Source: Opitutaceae bacterium
GTDB taxonomy: Bacteria > Verrucomicrobiota > Verrucomicrobiia > Opitutales > Opitutaceae
Direction of reading: 5' to 3'
DNA length: 64,000 bases
Assembly (NCBI GenBank): GCA_005792355.1
Contig: SXSC01000182.1
Location: 34,973 to 98,972 of the forward strand
Below the pieces are notes generated by a model that had not been told where the DNA came from, ran no database searches, and saw nothing but the letters and a program-made list of their open reading frames with translations. The translations under genes were made by a program, and so were the position numbers. Numbering within the stretch: the first letter of the stretch is position 1; every line of letters begins with the position of its first letter. This document shows, piece after piece, positions 30,811-39,788 of the stretch.

Positions 30811-31200
30811 ATGAAACGCAGTCGGATCGTCAAACGCCTGCTCGTCGGCGGATTCACCGCCGGCCTGGTCGGCGCCTGCGCGAGCGCCGCGGAGCCGCGC
30901 ATCACGCCGGAAAACCACTACACCAACGACACCTTTATCCGCGGGGCCGGCTACTATCACGCCCCGTTCCAGCGCTTCTTTCAGTTTCAGTACAACCACT
31001 ACGATCCCCAGCGCCGGATGTACTACTATGGCGGCCAGTGGGGTCCGGCGCCGCATCGCAGCCTCATCAACATTTCGACCCCCACCGCCGAAGCGGCCCG
31101 CGCCGCCCAACTTACGCGCAGCGACCTGCCGCCCGTCGTCCCCGTGATGCGCTCCGGTTTTGGCAGCTCCGGGCGTTCGCATTCCTCCGGTTCCTCATGA
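30811..31200 (+). CDS. Small secreted protein in the DUF350/ATP-grasp operon (YjfM-position)
   Basis: A 129-residue protein with a twin-charged start and hydrophobic core (MKRSRIVKRLLVGGFTAGLVGACASA), either a Sec signal ending at ASA or, less likely, a lipobox. The mature part is rich in Tyr, Phe and His (GAGYYHAPFQRFFQFQYNHYDPQRRMYYYGG). It ends in a low-complexity GFGSSGRSHSSGSS tail. E. coli YjfM and other UPF0441/DUF1190 proteins of the homologous operon share a short lipoprotein/secreted layout with a GFGS-type tail, so this may be the functional equivalent. The TGA overlaps the ATG of the ATP-grasp gene, proving tight coupling. Confidence 0.75.
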   Translation: MKRSRIVKRLLVGGFTAGLVGACASAAEPRITPENHYTNDTFIRGAGYYHAPFQRFFQFQYNHYDPQRRMYYYGGQWGPAPHRSLINISTPTAEAARAAQLTRSDLPPVVPVMRSGFGSSGRSHSSGSS

Positions 31201-32318
31201 AACGCCATCGCTGCCCGCCCCGCCCCGCTTGGCGCGAGAAGGTCGCGGAGATCGGCCTGACGTACCACACGCACGACGACGGCCCCTATTGGGACGAGTC
31301 CGCCTGCTATGAGTTCGACGCCGCCGAGATCGCCGTGCTCGAGCGCGCCGCCCACACGCTCCATTATCTCTGCATCGATGCTGCGGAGCAGGTCATCGCC
31401 CGCGGTTGGTGGGATCGCCTCGCGATTCCGCCGGCCGCCGTGCCGGCCATCTTGCGCTCGTGGGAACGCGATGACTTCAGCCTCTACGGCCGCTTCGATC
31501 TCGCGTTCGACGGCGCCAGCCCGCCCAAACTCCTCGAGTACAATGCCGACACCCCGACGGCCCTCGTCGAGGCGGCCGTCGCACAATGGTTCTGGCTTCA
31601 GGAAACCCATCCCACCGCCGATCAGTTCAACTCCAGCCACGAACGCCTGATCGAGGCGTGGCGCCGCTGGGCCGGCACGACGATCCACTTCAGCAGCGTG
31701 CGGGACAACCCGGAGGACGAGCAGACGGTGCTCTATTTGCGCGACACCTGCGCCCAGGCCGGTGTCGCCACACGCGCGGTGTACATCGACGACCTTGGCT
31801 GGGATGCGGCGCAGCGGAAATTCGTGGATCTCGACCGCACGCCGCTCACCCACTGCTTCAAGCTCTACCCCTGGGAGTGGTTGTGGCAGGAGGAATTTGC
31901 GACGCACCTTGCGCACGACGCGGTGCAACTGATCGAGCCCACCTGGAAGATGCTCCTCAGCAACAAGGGCCTGCTGCCGATCCTCTGGGAGCTCTTTCCC
32001 GGGCATCCCAACCTCCTGCCCGCGTACGAGACGGCCGCGCCGCTGGCCGCCCGCCATGTGCGCAAGCCCAAGCTCAGCCGTGAGGGCGCCAACGTGACGT
32101 GGGTCGAAGGTGGCGTCGCCGTCGAGGAGACGGACGGCGATTATGGCCGCGAAGGCTGGGTCTTCCAGGCGACGGCTGAACTCCCGGAATTCGACGGCAA
32201 CCGCCCGGTATGCGGCGTGTGGATTGTCGACCATGAACCGGCGGGGCTCGGCCTCCGCGAAGACACGCGCCGCATCACCGGCAACCTCAGCCGGTTCGTG
32301 CCGCATTACATCCCATGA
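31197..32318 (+). CDS. Glutathionylspermidine synthase-like ATP-grasp enzyme (YjfC-like)
   Basis: A 373-residue protein of the GSP_synth (PF03738) family. The N-terminal WREKVAEIGLTYHT, the LYGRFDLAFDG and LLEYNADTPTALVEAAVAQWFWL blocks, LSNKGLLPILWELFPGHPNLLPAY, and the end GVWIVDHEPAGLGLRED are standard for YjfC-type ATP-grasp ligases. These enzymes are expected to join a carboxylate to an amine using ATP, as in glutathionylspermidine formation; the actual substrates of YjfC are unknown. It starts at ATG 31197, overlapping the previous stop by four bases, and ends with the same ATGA overlap into the DUF4178 gene. No amidase domain is fused. Confidence 0.9.
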   Translation: MKRHRCPPRPAWREKVAEIGLTYHTHDDGPYWDESACYEFDAAEIAVLERAAHTLHYLCIDAAEQVIARGWWDRLAIPPAAVPAILRSWERDDFSLYGRFDLAFDGASPPKLLEYNADTPTALVEAAVAQWFWLQETHPTADQFNSSHERLIEAWRRWAGTTIHFSSVRDNPEDEQTVLYLRDTCAQAGVATRAVYIDDLGWDAAQRKFVDLDRTPLTHCFKLYPWEWLWQEEFATHLAHDAVQLIEPTWKMLLSNKGLLPILWELFPGHPNLLPAYETAAPLAARHVRKPKLSREGANVTWVEGGVAVEETDGDYGREGWVFQATAELPEFDGNRPVCGVWIVDHEPAGLGLREDTRRITGNLSRFVPHYIP

Positions 32319-33520
32319 GCATCGCCAATCCTACTCCGCTCCGCGTCGGCGCCAAGGGCACCCTGCACGGCTGGTCCGTGACGGTGGCCGGGCGCGTGGT
32401 GCTTGGGGTGGAGGTCGGCGGCGAACGTTTTTTTTGGAACGAATACCACCTCGTCGACGGCGCCGGCAACTCCGGCACACTCGTGTATGAGGAAACCGAT
32501 GACGGCCCCGAGTGGAAACTTTTCCAGTTGCTCACGCCGCGGCAGCCGATGCCGGTGTCCGAGGCGGAAGTCAAAAAGGTCGGCGACCGGGTGAGTTTCG
32601 GCGGCGCCGCGATTCCCATCACCTTGGTGGACCGCTCGACGGTCCACCACATCGAGGGCACCGCTCCCGAGGGCGTCGAAGTCGGGGATCTCGCCGACTT
32701 TTTCAACGCCGACGCCGGTGACCACATGATCGTCGCGAGCTGGACCGGCAACGAAATCGAATTCTACGAGGGTCGCGACGTACCGGCCGAAGTGGTGGCT
32801 ACAGCCTTCGGGCTGCCGCGGGGAGCTCCGGGCTTTCGCACCACCAAGCTCCACTCCGGGTCGTCGCAATCCCCGGGCAAGCAGACGACCGGCATCGTCC
32901 TCGCGGTACTGGCGGTCGTCGGATTGATTGCCGCCAACTCATGTTTTTCGCGCAAGCCGACGATGCCAGCCGCCGGTCAGGCGACCGTCCGCCGCCCGTC
33001 GCAAACGGCGCCAACCCTGCGGCTCACCAATGGGACGAGCGGGGTGCTGGGCGCGCGCACCTACACCATTGGGGGGCACGCCCTGGTGGGGGTGGGTCGC
33101 ATTGCCGGAAAATACGATCGCCATGAATACCATCTCACGGGCGAGAATCAGGGTTCCGCCCTGCTGATCAACGGCCTGAACGGTGGCACACGCCAGTGGC
33201 ACCTGCTGCAACCCGTGGCTCCCCCGGCCAATTTCACCGCCTACGACGCGGCGGCGCAGCGCAAGGGCCGGCAGCTAAATCTCGGCGGCGTCAATGTGAC
33301 GATCACGGAGTTGTTCCTGTCGCAGCCGCGGGCGGTCGACGGCACTCCGGCGGCGGGAATCTGGCCGGTGGAAAAAAACTACGGCTTCGTCGCGACGAGC
33401 CCCGGTGAGTGGTGGGTCGCGCGCTGGACGGAGCGGGGCCTGTCGCTGCATCGGGGCGCGCCCCTCGACGAGGCGAGCGTCTTTGCCGCCCTCGGCCCGG
33501 GACCTGAAAAGCCGAAGTGA
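32315..33520 (+). CDS. Protein with two DUF4178 domains and a central membrane helix
   Basis: A 401-residue protein with a duplicated fold. Repeat 1 (about 10-165: VGAKGTLHGWSVTVAGRVVLGVE, FFWNEYHLVD, GPEWKLFQLL) and repeat 2 (about 230-390: LTNGTSGVLGARTYTIGGHALVGVGRIAGKYDRHEYHL, RQWHLLQPV) are alike. Between them lies one membrane helix (TGIVLAVLAVVGLIAANSCF, ~190-210). DUF4178 domains are small beta-folds recurrently encoded next to DUF350 and GspS-like genes, and in polyamine-linked loci. The topology would put one DUF4178 domain on each side of the membrane, an appealing but unproven scaffold for the operon. Start ATG 32315 overlaps the ATP-grasp stop by four bases. Confidence 0.85.
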   Translation: MSIANPTPLRVGAKGTLHGWSVTVAGRVVLGVEVGGERFFWNEYHLVDGAGNSGTLVYEETDDGPEWKLFQLLTPRQPMPVSEAEVKKVGDRVSFGGAAIPITLVDRSTVHHIEGTAPEGVEVGDLADFFNADAGDHMIVASWTGNEIEFYEGRDVPAEVVATAFGLPRGAPGFRTTKLHSGSSQSPGKQTTGIVLAVLAVVGLIAANSCFSRKPTMPAAGQATVRRPSQTAPTLRLTNGTSGVLGARTYTIGGHALVGVGRIAGKYDRHEYHLTGENQGSALLINGLNGGTRQWHLLQPVAPPANFTAYDAAAQRKGRQLNLGGVNVTITELFLSQPRAVDGTPAAGIWPVEKNYGFVATSPGEWWVARWTERGLSLHRGAPLDEASVFAALGPGPEKPK

Positions 33521-33549
33521 AACGAAGCGTCGTCAGGATATCGGAGCCT

Positions 33550-34194
33550 TCAGCCCGCCCGCGGCACGATATGGAAAAATACCGCGGCCCAGTGGCAGGC
33601 GCTGCCGCCGAGCACAAAGAGATGCCAGATGGCGTGTTGATACGGCAGGCGTTTCCACAGGTAAAAGCCGGCTCCACCCGTGTAACAAACACCGCCGGCC
33701 ACCAGCAGCGCGAGCCCGCCGGAGGGCAACGCCGCCGCCAGGGGTTTGATCACGACCATGACCAGCCAGCCCATGCCGACATAGATGAGCGTTGACCCCA
33801 GCCGGTAGCGCCCCGCCAGCCAAAACTTGAGCACCACGCCGATGCACGCGAGTGCCCACACCACCCCGAACAGCGCCCACCCCCGCGGGCCGCGCAACGT
33901 GACCAACAGAAACGGAGTGTAGCTGCCGGCGATCAGCAGGAAGATCGCGGCGTGGTCGAATTTTTGCATGACCTGCCTGATCCGTAAATCGCGATAACTG
34001 TGGTAGAGCGTCGAGAACGTATAGAGCAGGACGAGCGAGGTGCCAAAAATCGCCGTGCTCACCACCTGCCAGGCATCGCCAAACCGGCTGCAGTAAACCA
34101 CCATCAGCACCAGCCCCGCGACACTCAGGATCGCACCCAGCCCGTGAGTCAGGCGGTTGGCCAGTTCTTCGTATCTTCGATCGATCGCGAACAC
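33550..34194 (-). CDS. Hemolysin III / YqfA (PAQR) family membrane protein
   Basis: A 214-residue protein with about seven transmembrane segments. The signature YEELANRLTHGLGAILSVAGLVLMV and the zinc-site-like pattern LYTFSTLYHSY, QKFDHAAIFLLIAGSYTPF and HAIWHLFVLGGSACHWAAVFF are diagnostic of the hemolysin III / PAQR fold; His and Asp in these segments are the conserved metal ligands. GTG 34194 (VFAIDRRYEELAN) gives the usual short N-terminus. A TTG at 34272 would add 26 residues and is the alternative. Despite the name, most members are not toxins; membrane-fluidity and lipid roles are proposed. It is convergent with the DUF4178 gene 29 bp away. Confidence 0.85.
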   Translation of the reverse strand: MFAIDRRYEELANRLTHGLGAILSVAGLVLMVVYCSRFGDAWQVVSTAIFGTSLVLLYTFSTLYHSYRDLRIRQVMQKFDHAAIFLLIAGSYTPFLLVTLRGPRGWALFGVVWALACIGVVLKFWLAGRYRLGSTLIYVGMGWLVMVVIKPLAAALPSGGLALLVAGGVCYTGGAGFYLWKRLPYQHAIWHLFVLGGSACHWAAVFFHIVPRAG

Positions 34195-34357
34195 CTCGTG
34201 AGCGGGACAGAAAGCGGCAAATGAGGAAACTTGAATCGCTCCCCCGGGAAGGAAACAGCCAGTAATAAGCAAATCCCGCGCACCCCCGCCCTCTGCTGGG
34301 CGACGTACCCGCGATCACGGGCGGAGGGTTGCGGCTCGCGCTCGCGAGCGCGCCGAC

Positions 34358-36625
34358 TCAACGCGGCAGCCTGGTCTCCATCGTCACGTCGATGATTTGG
34401 CCACGGAACGTGAAGGGCGTCTCGTAGTCTTCGCTCACCGGCGTGTAGAGATCGCAGCCGATGTCCAAGGTCTCGTGACTGATGTTGCCCGTCATCGCCG
34501 CGGGCGCGTGGCCGCGACCGACTTCGCGACCATCGACGCGCAACACGAGGTCGGCGCCGCCGTCTGCGGTGAGGATAAAATCCGCGACCACGGTGCTGCC
34601 GCCCGCGGGCAGCGGAGTCGTCGCCGCCACCGTCGTGCGTTGCTCGCCGGCGTAATTGTAATGGAAGACCAGCCGGCCGGCGCGCACATAGAGGGCATAG
34701 CCGGCAAAGCGGCCGCCGTGCGCGAGGATCACCCCGTCGCCACCCGCGGCGAGGCGCGCGGTGATCGTCATCGAGCGATGGCGACGCTCCAGCGCGGTGA
34801 ATTTGTGCAGGCCGCTGACGGGCGGGACGTACGTGACGCGCGAGCGCTCGTCGTTCCACGACGGACGGATCATGTCGCGCGGCCCGGCCCGACGATCGTC
34901 GAGCGGGTAGACGTCGTGGATCTGCGCCTCGCGTTCCCAGGCCGTCAAGAGCGCGGCCAGTTTATCGGGCTGAGCGCGGGCGAGATCCCGACTCTCCGTC
35001 GGATCGACGTCGAGGTGATAGAGTTCCCAGCGGTCTTCGGCGTACGGTTGGCCCGAATCGTGAAACGTCACGGCTTTCCAGCCCTTTTCCCAGATCGCGC
35101 GGTGGCCGTGAATTTCAAAGTACTGCGCGGCGCGGCGCGTGGGTGCGGACGCATTTTCCCGCGGCCAGGTGTAAGCGAAGCTTGCCCCGGCCAGCGGGAG
35201 TTGCGCGCGCCCCGCGAAATCGCCGGGTGCGGCGACCTGCGCGGCCTCAAGGATCGTCGGCAGCAGATCGACCACGTGATGAAATTGCCCGCGGAGCGCC
35301 CCACCCTCGGAAATGCGCGCGGGCCAGTGGACGATCAAGGGTACGCGCACGCCGCCCTCGTGCACGCTGCCCTTGGTGCGACGGAACGGCGTGTTGCCCG
35401 CCTGCGTCCAGCCGATCGGATACGTGGGATACGTCCACGGGCCGCCGAGTTGGTCCATCCGCGCGGCCCCGGCGGAAAAAGTGCCGGGTTGGTTGGCGGC
35501 GAACAGGCGCAGCTCGTTCCAGATGCCTTCGGGCCCGCCCTCGGGGCTCGCGCCGTTGTCCGAGAGCAGGAGGATCAGCGTGTCGCGCAGCGCGCCATCG
35601 CGGTGGAGCCAGTCGACGACGCGGCCGAGTTCGCGGTCGGCCGCTTCCATGCACGCGGCGAAGCATTCGTAATAACGGGCGAACACCCGGCGCTCGTCGC
35701 GGTTGAGATCGGCCCAGGCTTTCACGCCGGGATTCGCCGGAGGAAGTGGCGTGCCGCGCGGCAGGAGGCCGAGGGCGATTTGTCGCGCGAGGGTTTTTTC
35801 GCGGTAGGCGTCCCAGCCGTCATCGAATTTGCCGCGCCATTTCTCCCGCAGTTCGGGCGGGGCGTGGTGCGGCGCGTGGCCGGCGCCGAGCGAGAGATAG
35901 GTGAAGAACGGCCGTTCCGGCGCGCTCGCGCGATGCTGCGCGATGAACGCGATGGTGCGATCGCAGAGATCGGCATCCAGGAAATACGGTTCCGCGCCAC
36001 CGGGCCGCGTGGCGCGAGGCTTCACGCGCTCGCGGTGGGAAAAGATCTCCGGGGCAAACTGGTTCATGTCGCCGCCCATGAAACCGTAAAAATGATCGAA
36101 GCCCCGCCCGGTCGGCCAATAGGTTGAATTGGCCGCGTCGTTGAGTTCGGCCATCGGCGCGAGATGCCACTTGCCGAAGGCCGCGGTGGCGTAGCCCTGG
36201 GCGCGAAGATAGTCGGCAATCGTGCCGGCCGCGAGGTGCGGTCCGCCGAGGTTGTTGCGCGTGCCGTTGGCGTATTCGCCGATGTGGCCGACGCCCACGG
36301 CATGGGCGTTGCGACCGGTGAGCAGGGCGGCGCGGGTGGGCGAGCAGACGGAGTTGACGTGAAAGTTGGTGTAGCGCAGGCCGCCGGCGGCGAGGCGATC
36401 GACCGTGGGGGTGGAGAGCGGCGAACCGTAGCAGCCAAACTGCCCGAAGCCGACGTCATCCCAGAGCACGATGAGCACGTTGGGTGCGCCCGCCGGCGGG
36501 CGGGTCGGCGCGGGCCACGCGGGCGTCGCCTCGCGGAAAGTGCGGGGCGCGTCGGCCGCGGCGGCCCCCGCGGTCAGCATTACGCAGAGAAGCGTGGCGT
36601 GAAGCCCGGCGGAAAGGAGGATCAT
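34358..36625 (-). CDS. Secreted arylsulfatase (type I, CxPxR)
   Basis: A 755-residue sulfatase with signal peptide (MILLSAGLHATLLCVMLTAGAAAADA). The metal site NVLIVLWDDVGFGQFGCYGSP is followed by C94-S-P-T-R98, the motif converted to formylglycine, then AALLTGRN, GKWHLAP and SDNGASPEGG with the second metal ligand. Family S1 enzymes hydrolyse sulfate esters. The C-terminal ~150 residues (after DMIRPSW) form an extra beta-sandwich-like region (ITARLAAGGDGVILAHGGRFAGYALYV) seen in arylsulfatase A-like enzymes of Planctomycetota and Verrucomicrobiota, probably for substrate binding. ATG 36625 is preferred to GTG 36637. The formylglycine-generating enzyme or anSME is not in the window. Confidence 0.92.
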   Translation of the reverse strand: MILLSAGLHATLLCVMLTAGAAAADAPRTFREATPAWPAPTRPPAGAPNVLIVLWDDVGFGQFGCYGSPLSTPTVDRLAAGGLRYTNFHVNSVCSPTRAALLTGRNAHAVGVGHIGEYANGTRNNLGGPHLAAGTIADYLRAQGYATAAFGKWHLAPMAELNDAANSTYWPTGRGFDHFYGFMGGDMNQFAPEIFSHRERVKPRATRPGGAEPYFLDADLCDRTIAFIAQHRASAPERPFFTYLSLGAGHAPHHAPPELREKWRGKFDDGWDAYREKTLARQIALGLLPRGTPLPPANPGVKAWADLNRDERRVFARYYECFAACMEAADRELGRVVDWLHRDGALRDTLILLLSDNGASPEGGPEGIWNELRLFAANQPGTFSAGAARMDQLGGPWTYPTYPIGWTQAGNTPFRRTKGSVHEGGVRVPLIVHWPARISEGGALRGQFHHVVDLLPTILEAAQVAAPGDFAGRAQLPLAGASFAYTWPRENASAPTRRAAQYFEIHGHRAIWEKGWKAVTFHDSGQPYAEDRWELYHLDVDPTESRDLARAQPDKLAALLTAWEREAQIHDVYPLDDRRAGPRDMIRPSWNDERSRVTYVPPVSGLHKFTALERRHRSMTITARLAAGGDGVILAHGGRFAGYALYVRAGRLVFHYNYAGEQRTTVAATTPLPAGGSTVVADFILTADGGADLVLRVDGREVGRGHAPAAMTGNISHETLDIGCDLYTPVSEDYETPFTFRGQIIDVTMETRLPR

Positions 36626-36638
36626 AAACACTGGCACG

Positions 36639-36812
36639 TCAACGGCAACCCCGGCGCGGGGAGCGTCGGAAGTCGGCGTGGCGCGCGGCGGTCAGTCCTT
36701 CGTGATCGAGCGGCGGGCAACGCGTCGCGGGATTCCGACGGAGCTGGCGCTTGAAACGCGCGACCTTCTGGCGGAGCGTGGCGCTGTATTTGTACTGGAA
36801 GACCTTTGACAT
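36639..36812 (-). CDS. Possible small basic protein (57 aa)
   Basis: ATG 36812 to TGA 36639 encodes MSKVFQYKYSATLRQKVARF followed by KRQLRRNPATRCPP and an arginine-rich tail. About four-fifths of third positions are G or C, as in real genes here. It falls in the 263-bp gap between uvrC and the sulfatase gene on the same strand. There is no purine-rich ribosome-binding site and I know no family for it, so the call is tentative. Confidence 0.35.
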   Translation of the reverse strand: MSKVFQYKYSATLRQKVARFKRQLRRNPATRCPPLDHEGLTAARHADFRRSPRRGCR

Positions 36813-36875
36813 CGGCGGAGGGGGGACGCCGGGAACATGGGGGCCGGGGGCCCGGCGTCAACGCGGGCCGCGTGG

Positions 36876-38348
36876 CTACGGATGCAGGTAAGCCCGCAGT
36901 TCCGCCGCGAGTTTTCCGCCGAAGCCGGCCACCCCGGCAATCTCCTCCGCCGTCGCGGCGCGGAGTTTGTCGATGTCCCCGAACCGCGCCAGCAACGCCG
37001 CCCGCCGCACGGGCCCAAGCCCGGCAAAATCATCGAGCACGCTCTCCCGAATCTTTTTCGAACGCAGGTTCGCGTTGTACGTGTTCGCAAAGCGGTGCGC
37101 TTCGTCGCGCAGGCGCTGCAGCAGATTAAGCCCGGGATGATTCAGCGGGAGCTTGAGCGGCGCGCGGCCGTCGGGGAAGATGATCGTCTCGTGCTCCTTC
37201 GCGAGGCCGATGAGCGGCGGCGGCGGGAGGTCGAGAGCGAGAAACGCCTTCAGCGCGGCGCCGATTTGCCCGCGGCCGCCGTCGATCACCACGAGATCCG
37301 GGAACAGCTTCTGCTCCTCCGCCAGCCGGCGATAGCGGCGGCCCACGACCTCCTCCATCGCGCGGCAGTCGTCGTTGCCGATGAAGCTCTTGATCTGGAA
37401 GCGGCGATAGTTGTCCTTGTCGGGCCGGCCGTCCGCAAAGTGGACCATCGACGCGACGACAAACGTGCCGGAGATGTGCGAAATGTCGAAGCACTCCATC
37501 GCGCGGGGCGGCCCGGAGAGGTGCAGCGCCACTTGCAGGGATTCGAGCGCGGCGGCCGCACCCTCCGGCCGGGTCGGATCGGTCCGCTCGAAGTGGCGCG
37601 TCTTCTGCAGCGTCCGCTCGAGGGCGAAGACGACATCGCGCAGCTCCGCCGCCTTTTCGAATTCCCGCTTCCCGGCGGCGGCGGTCATCTCGGCGCGCAG
37701 CGTCTCGAGCCATTCGCGGGATTTGCCCTCGAGGAACGTGCAGGCGGCGTCCGCGCGCCGGCGATACGTCTCCGCCGTCACGGCGTTTTCCGTGCCGTAG
37801 ATTTCCTCGCGCACGTCGTCATAAAGGCGCCAGGTGCCGTCGGGGAGTTTCTGCGGGGTGCCATCGGCGAGCAAAATGCCAAACTGCCGCCGCATCTGCG
37901 CGAGGGTCTTGCGCAGCAGGCCGCTGTGCGCGAAGGGTCCGAAATAGCGCGATCGGTCCTCCTTCTTCAACCGCGTGAGCCGGAAGCGCGGCAGTTCCTC
38001 GCCCAGATCGACGCGCACGAGCAGGAAGCGTTTGTCATCCGTGAAATCGGTATTGTAGCGCGGCCGCCACTGCTTGATGAGCTTGCCCTCCAGCAGCAGC
38101 GCCTCCGGCTCCGATTTCACCTCGACCGTGTCGAAGTCCGCGATGAGCTCAATCAACGCGCGGATCTTCGGCTGATTCACCGTGCGGGCGCGGCCGCGCT
38201 GGAAATACGATGACACGCGTTTCTTCAGGCTGCGCGCCTTGCCCACATAGATGATCCGACCCAGCCGGTCCTTCATCAGGTAGACGCCGGGCTGGTCCGG
38301 CAGCCGGCGGACTTTCTCCTTCAGGGCGGTGGGCGGGGCTTCGCTCAT
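36876..38348 (-). CDS. uvrC: UvrC excinuclease subunit lacking the Fe-S cysteine cluster
   Basis: A 490-residue UvrC, shorter than E. coli UvrC (610). Domains in order: GIY-YIG nuclease (GVYLM 21-25, IIYVGKARSLKKRV 32-45, E81/E88 in SEPEALLLEGKLI) for the 3' incision; UVR motif (~213-250); the RNase H-like UvrC domain with AMECFDISH, LVVIDGGRGQIGAA and RDEAHRFA for the 5' incision; and C-terminal helix-hairpin-helix repeats (LGPVRRAALLARFGDIDKL). The region between the GIY-YIG and UVR parts (157-190) has none of the four cysteines that bind a [4Fe-4S] cluster in E. coli UvrC; the first Cys is residue 203. All nuclease residues appear intact, so repair function is expected. Confidence 0.95.
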   Translation of the reverse strand: MSEAPPTALKEKVRRLPDQPGVYLMKDRLGRIIYVGKARSLKKRVSSYFQRGRARTVNQPKIRALIELIADFDTVEVKSEPEALLLEGKLIKQWRPRYNTDFTDDKRFLLVRVDLGEELPRFRLTRLKKEDRSRYFGPFAHSGLLRKTLAQMRRQFGILLADGTPQKLPDGTWRLYDDVREEIYGTENAVTAETYRRRADAACTFLEGKSREWLETLRAEMTAAAGKREFEKAAELRDVVFALERTLQKTRHFERTDPTRPEGAAAALESLQVALHLSGPPRAMECFDISHISGTFVVASMVHFADGRPDKDNYRRFQIKSFIGNDDCRAMEEVVGRRYRRLAEEQKLFPDLVVIDGGRGQIGAALKAFLALDLPPPPLIGLAKEHETIIFPDGRAPLKLPLNHPGLNLLQRLRDEAHRFANTYNANLRSKKIRESVLDDFAGLGPVRRAALLARFGDIDKLRAATAEEIAGVAGFGGKLAAELRAYLHP

Positions 38349-38422
38349 TCAGGCGTTTGCACGAGTTCTAATCTCATCGCTGGCATTTTGGCAGAATCCG
38401 CCTAATTTCCGCTCCCGCAAGT

Positions 38423-39769
38423 ATGGTTTCAGTCCACCACACCGCTGGCACCACGCCACCCCCCTCCGTCGCCACGGTCCGATACGAGCTCATCACCCTC
38501 GGCGACGAGCTGCTGCTCGGCCTCACGCCCAACGGTCATCTGACTTTTATCGGCGCCCAACTGGGGCGCCGCGGGGCGTTGCTCCAACGCAACGTGACCA
38601 TCACCGACGAGGCCGACGCCATCGCCGCCCAGTTCCGCGAAAGCTGGGCGCGGGCCGAGGTGATCATCACCACCGGTGGTCTCGGGCCGACCTGCGACGA
38701 TCGCACGCGCGAGGTCATCGCCGGGCTGATCGGGCAGAAATTGATTTTTGATCCGCTGATCGAGCGGGCGATCGAGGAGCGGTTTGTGAAGTTCGGGCGG
38801 AAGATGACCGCCAACAACCTGAAGCAGGCCTACGTCTTTGATCGCGGCGAGGTGCTGCCCAATGCCCACGGCACCGCCCCCGGTCTCTGGGTCGAGCAGG
38901 ACGGCAAAGTGCTCATCATGCTCCCGGGTCCGCCCAATGAATTGCAGCCGATGTTTCTCGACCAGGTGGTGCCACGGCTGGCCGCGCGTGGGTTGCTGCA
39001 GGCCCGCGAAGCGTACGTGCAGTTGCGCACCGCCGGAATCGGCGAGTCCGCGCTCGAAACCAAACTGCAGCCCATCTTCGATCGGTCCGGGGGAAAACTC
39101 AGCGTGGCGTTTTGCGCCCACCAAGGCGCGGTGGACTGCCGCCTGAGTTCACCCACCGGGGCGTTGTCGGCCGGCGAGCTCGAGGCGGTGGCGGCCGAAT
39201 GTGTTCAGCTGCTCGGCGACGATTTTGTCTGCTCCGGTCACGACTCGCTCGCGCACGTCTGCGCGGAGCTGCTGCGCGCCCGGGAAAAAAGACTGAGCGT
39301 GGTCGAAACCGCGACCGGCGGCCTGCTGGCGCAGGCGTTCACCGAGGTTTGCGGAGCGTGCAAATTTTTCGCCGGCGGCGTGGTGTGCTGCTCGAACGAC
39401 GCCAAGATGCAGCTCCTCGACGTGCCGGAGTGCCTGTTGCTGCAGCACGGGGCGGTGAGCGAGGAGGCCGCGGTGGCGATGGCCACGGGGGCGTCGGAAA
39501 CGCTCGGGGCTGATTATGCGATCGCCGTGACGGGCTTCGCCGGTGCCGCCGAGACGGGTGCGGTCACGAACGGCAATCCGGTGGGCACGATGTTCATCGG
39601 GCTGTTCACGCCGGCGGGGGTGTGGGCGAAGAAGCTCAGTTATCCGGGGCCGCGTTCGACGATCAAAATTCGCGCCGTGAATGCGGCGCTCGACTGGCTG
39701 CGCCGCGAATTGCTGCGGGCCCAGCGCGGCGAGGCCACGCCGACCCGGCGAAGCGGCGCGATGCAATGA
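38423..39769 (+). CDS. cinA: CinA-family protein (MoCF-like + NMN amidohydrolase-like domains)
   Basis: A 448-residue two-domain protein. The N-terminal MoCF_biosynth/COG1058 domain has ELITLGDELLLG, ITTGGLGPTCDDRTRE and MLPGPPNELQPMF, corresponding to an ADP-ribose/nicotinamide-nucleotide pyrophosphatase-like activity. The C-terminal PncC domain has SVVETATGGLLAQAFTEV, FFAGGVVCCSNDAK and AIAVTGFAG, the nicotinamide-mononucleotide deamidase type. Together they salvage NMN or clean up nucleotide damage. ATG 38423 stands 74 bp from the divergent uvrC start, so the two share a promoter region. VVCCSNDAK replaces the frequent VVAYSNEAK, a small departure near the active site. Confidence 0.92.
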   Translation: MVSVHHTAGTTPPPSVATVRYELITLGDELLLGLTPNGHLTFIGAQLGRRGALLQRNVTITDEADAIAAQFRESWARAEVIITTGGLGPTCDDRTREVIAGLIGQKLIFDPLIERAIEERFVKFGRKMTANNLKQAYVFDRGEVLPNAHGTAPGLWVEQDGKVLIMLPGPPNELQPMFLDQVVPRLAARGLLQAREAYVQLRTAGIGESALETKLQPIFDRSGGKLSVAFCAHQGAVDCRLSSPTGALSAGELEAVAAECVQLLGDDFVCSGHDSLAHVCAELLRAREKRLSVVETATGGLLAQAFTEVCGACKFFAGGVVCCSNDAKMQLLDVPECLLLQHGAVSEEAAVAMATGASETLGADYAIAVTGFAGAAETGAVTNGNPVGTMFIGLFTPAGVWAKKLSYPGPRSTIKIRAVNAALDWLRRELLRAQRGEATPTRRSGAMQ

Positions 39770-39788
39770 TCCGCCGGCCCGCGATCGA

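Noticed and set aside
34397..38213. Plus-strand frames of 576 and 458 aa opposite the sulfatase and uvrC genes
   Set aside because: They are reverse-strand shadows of genes with intact catalytic motifs.
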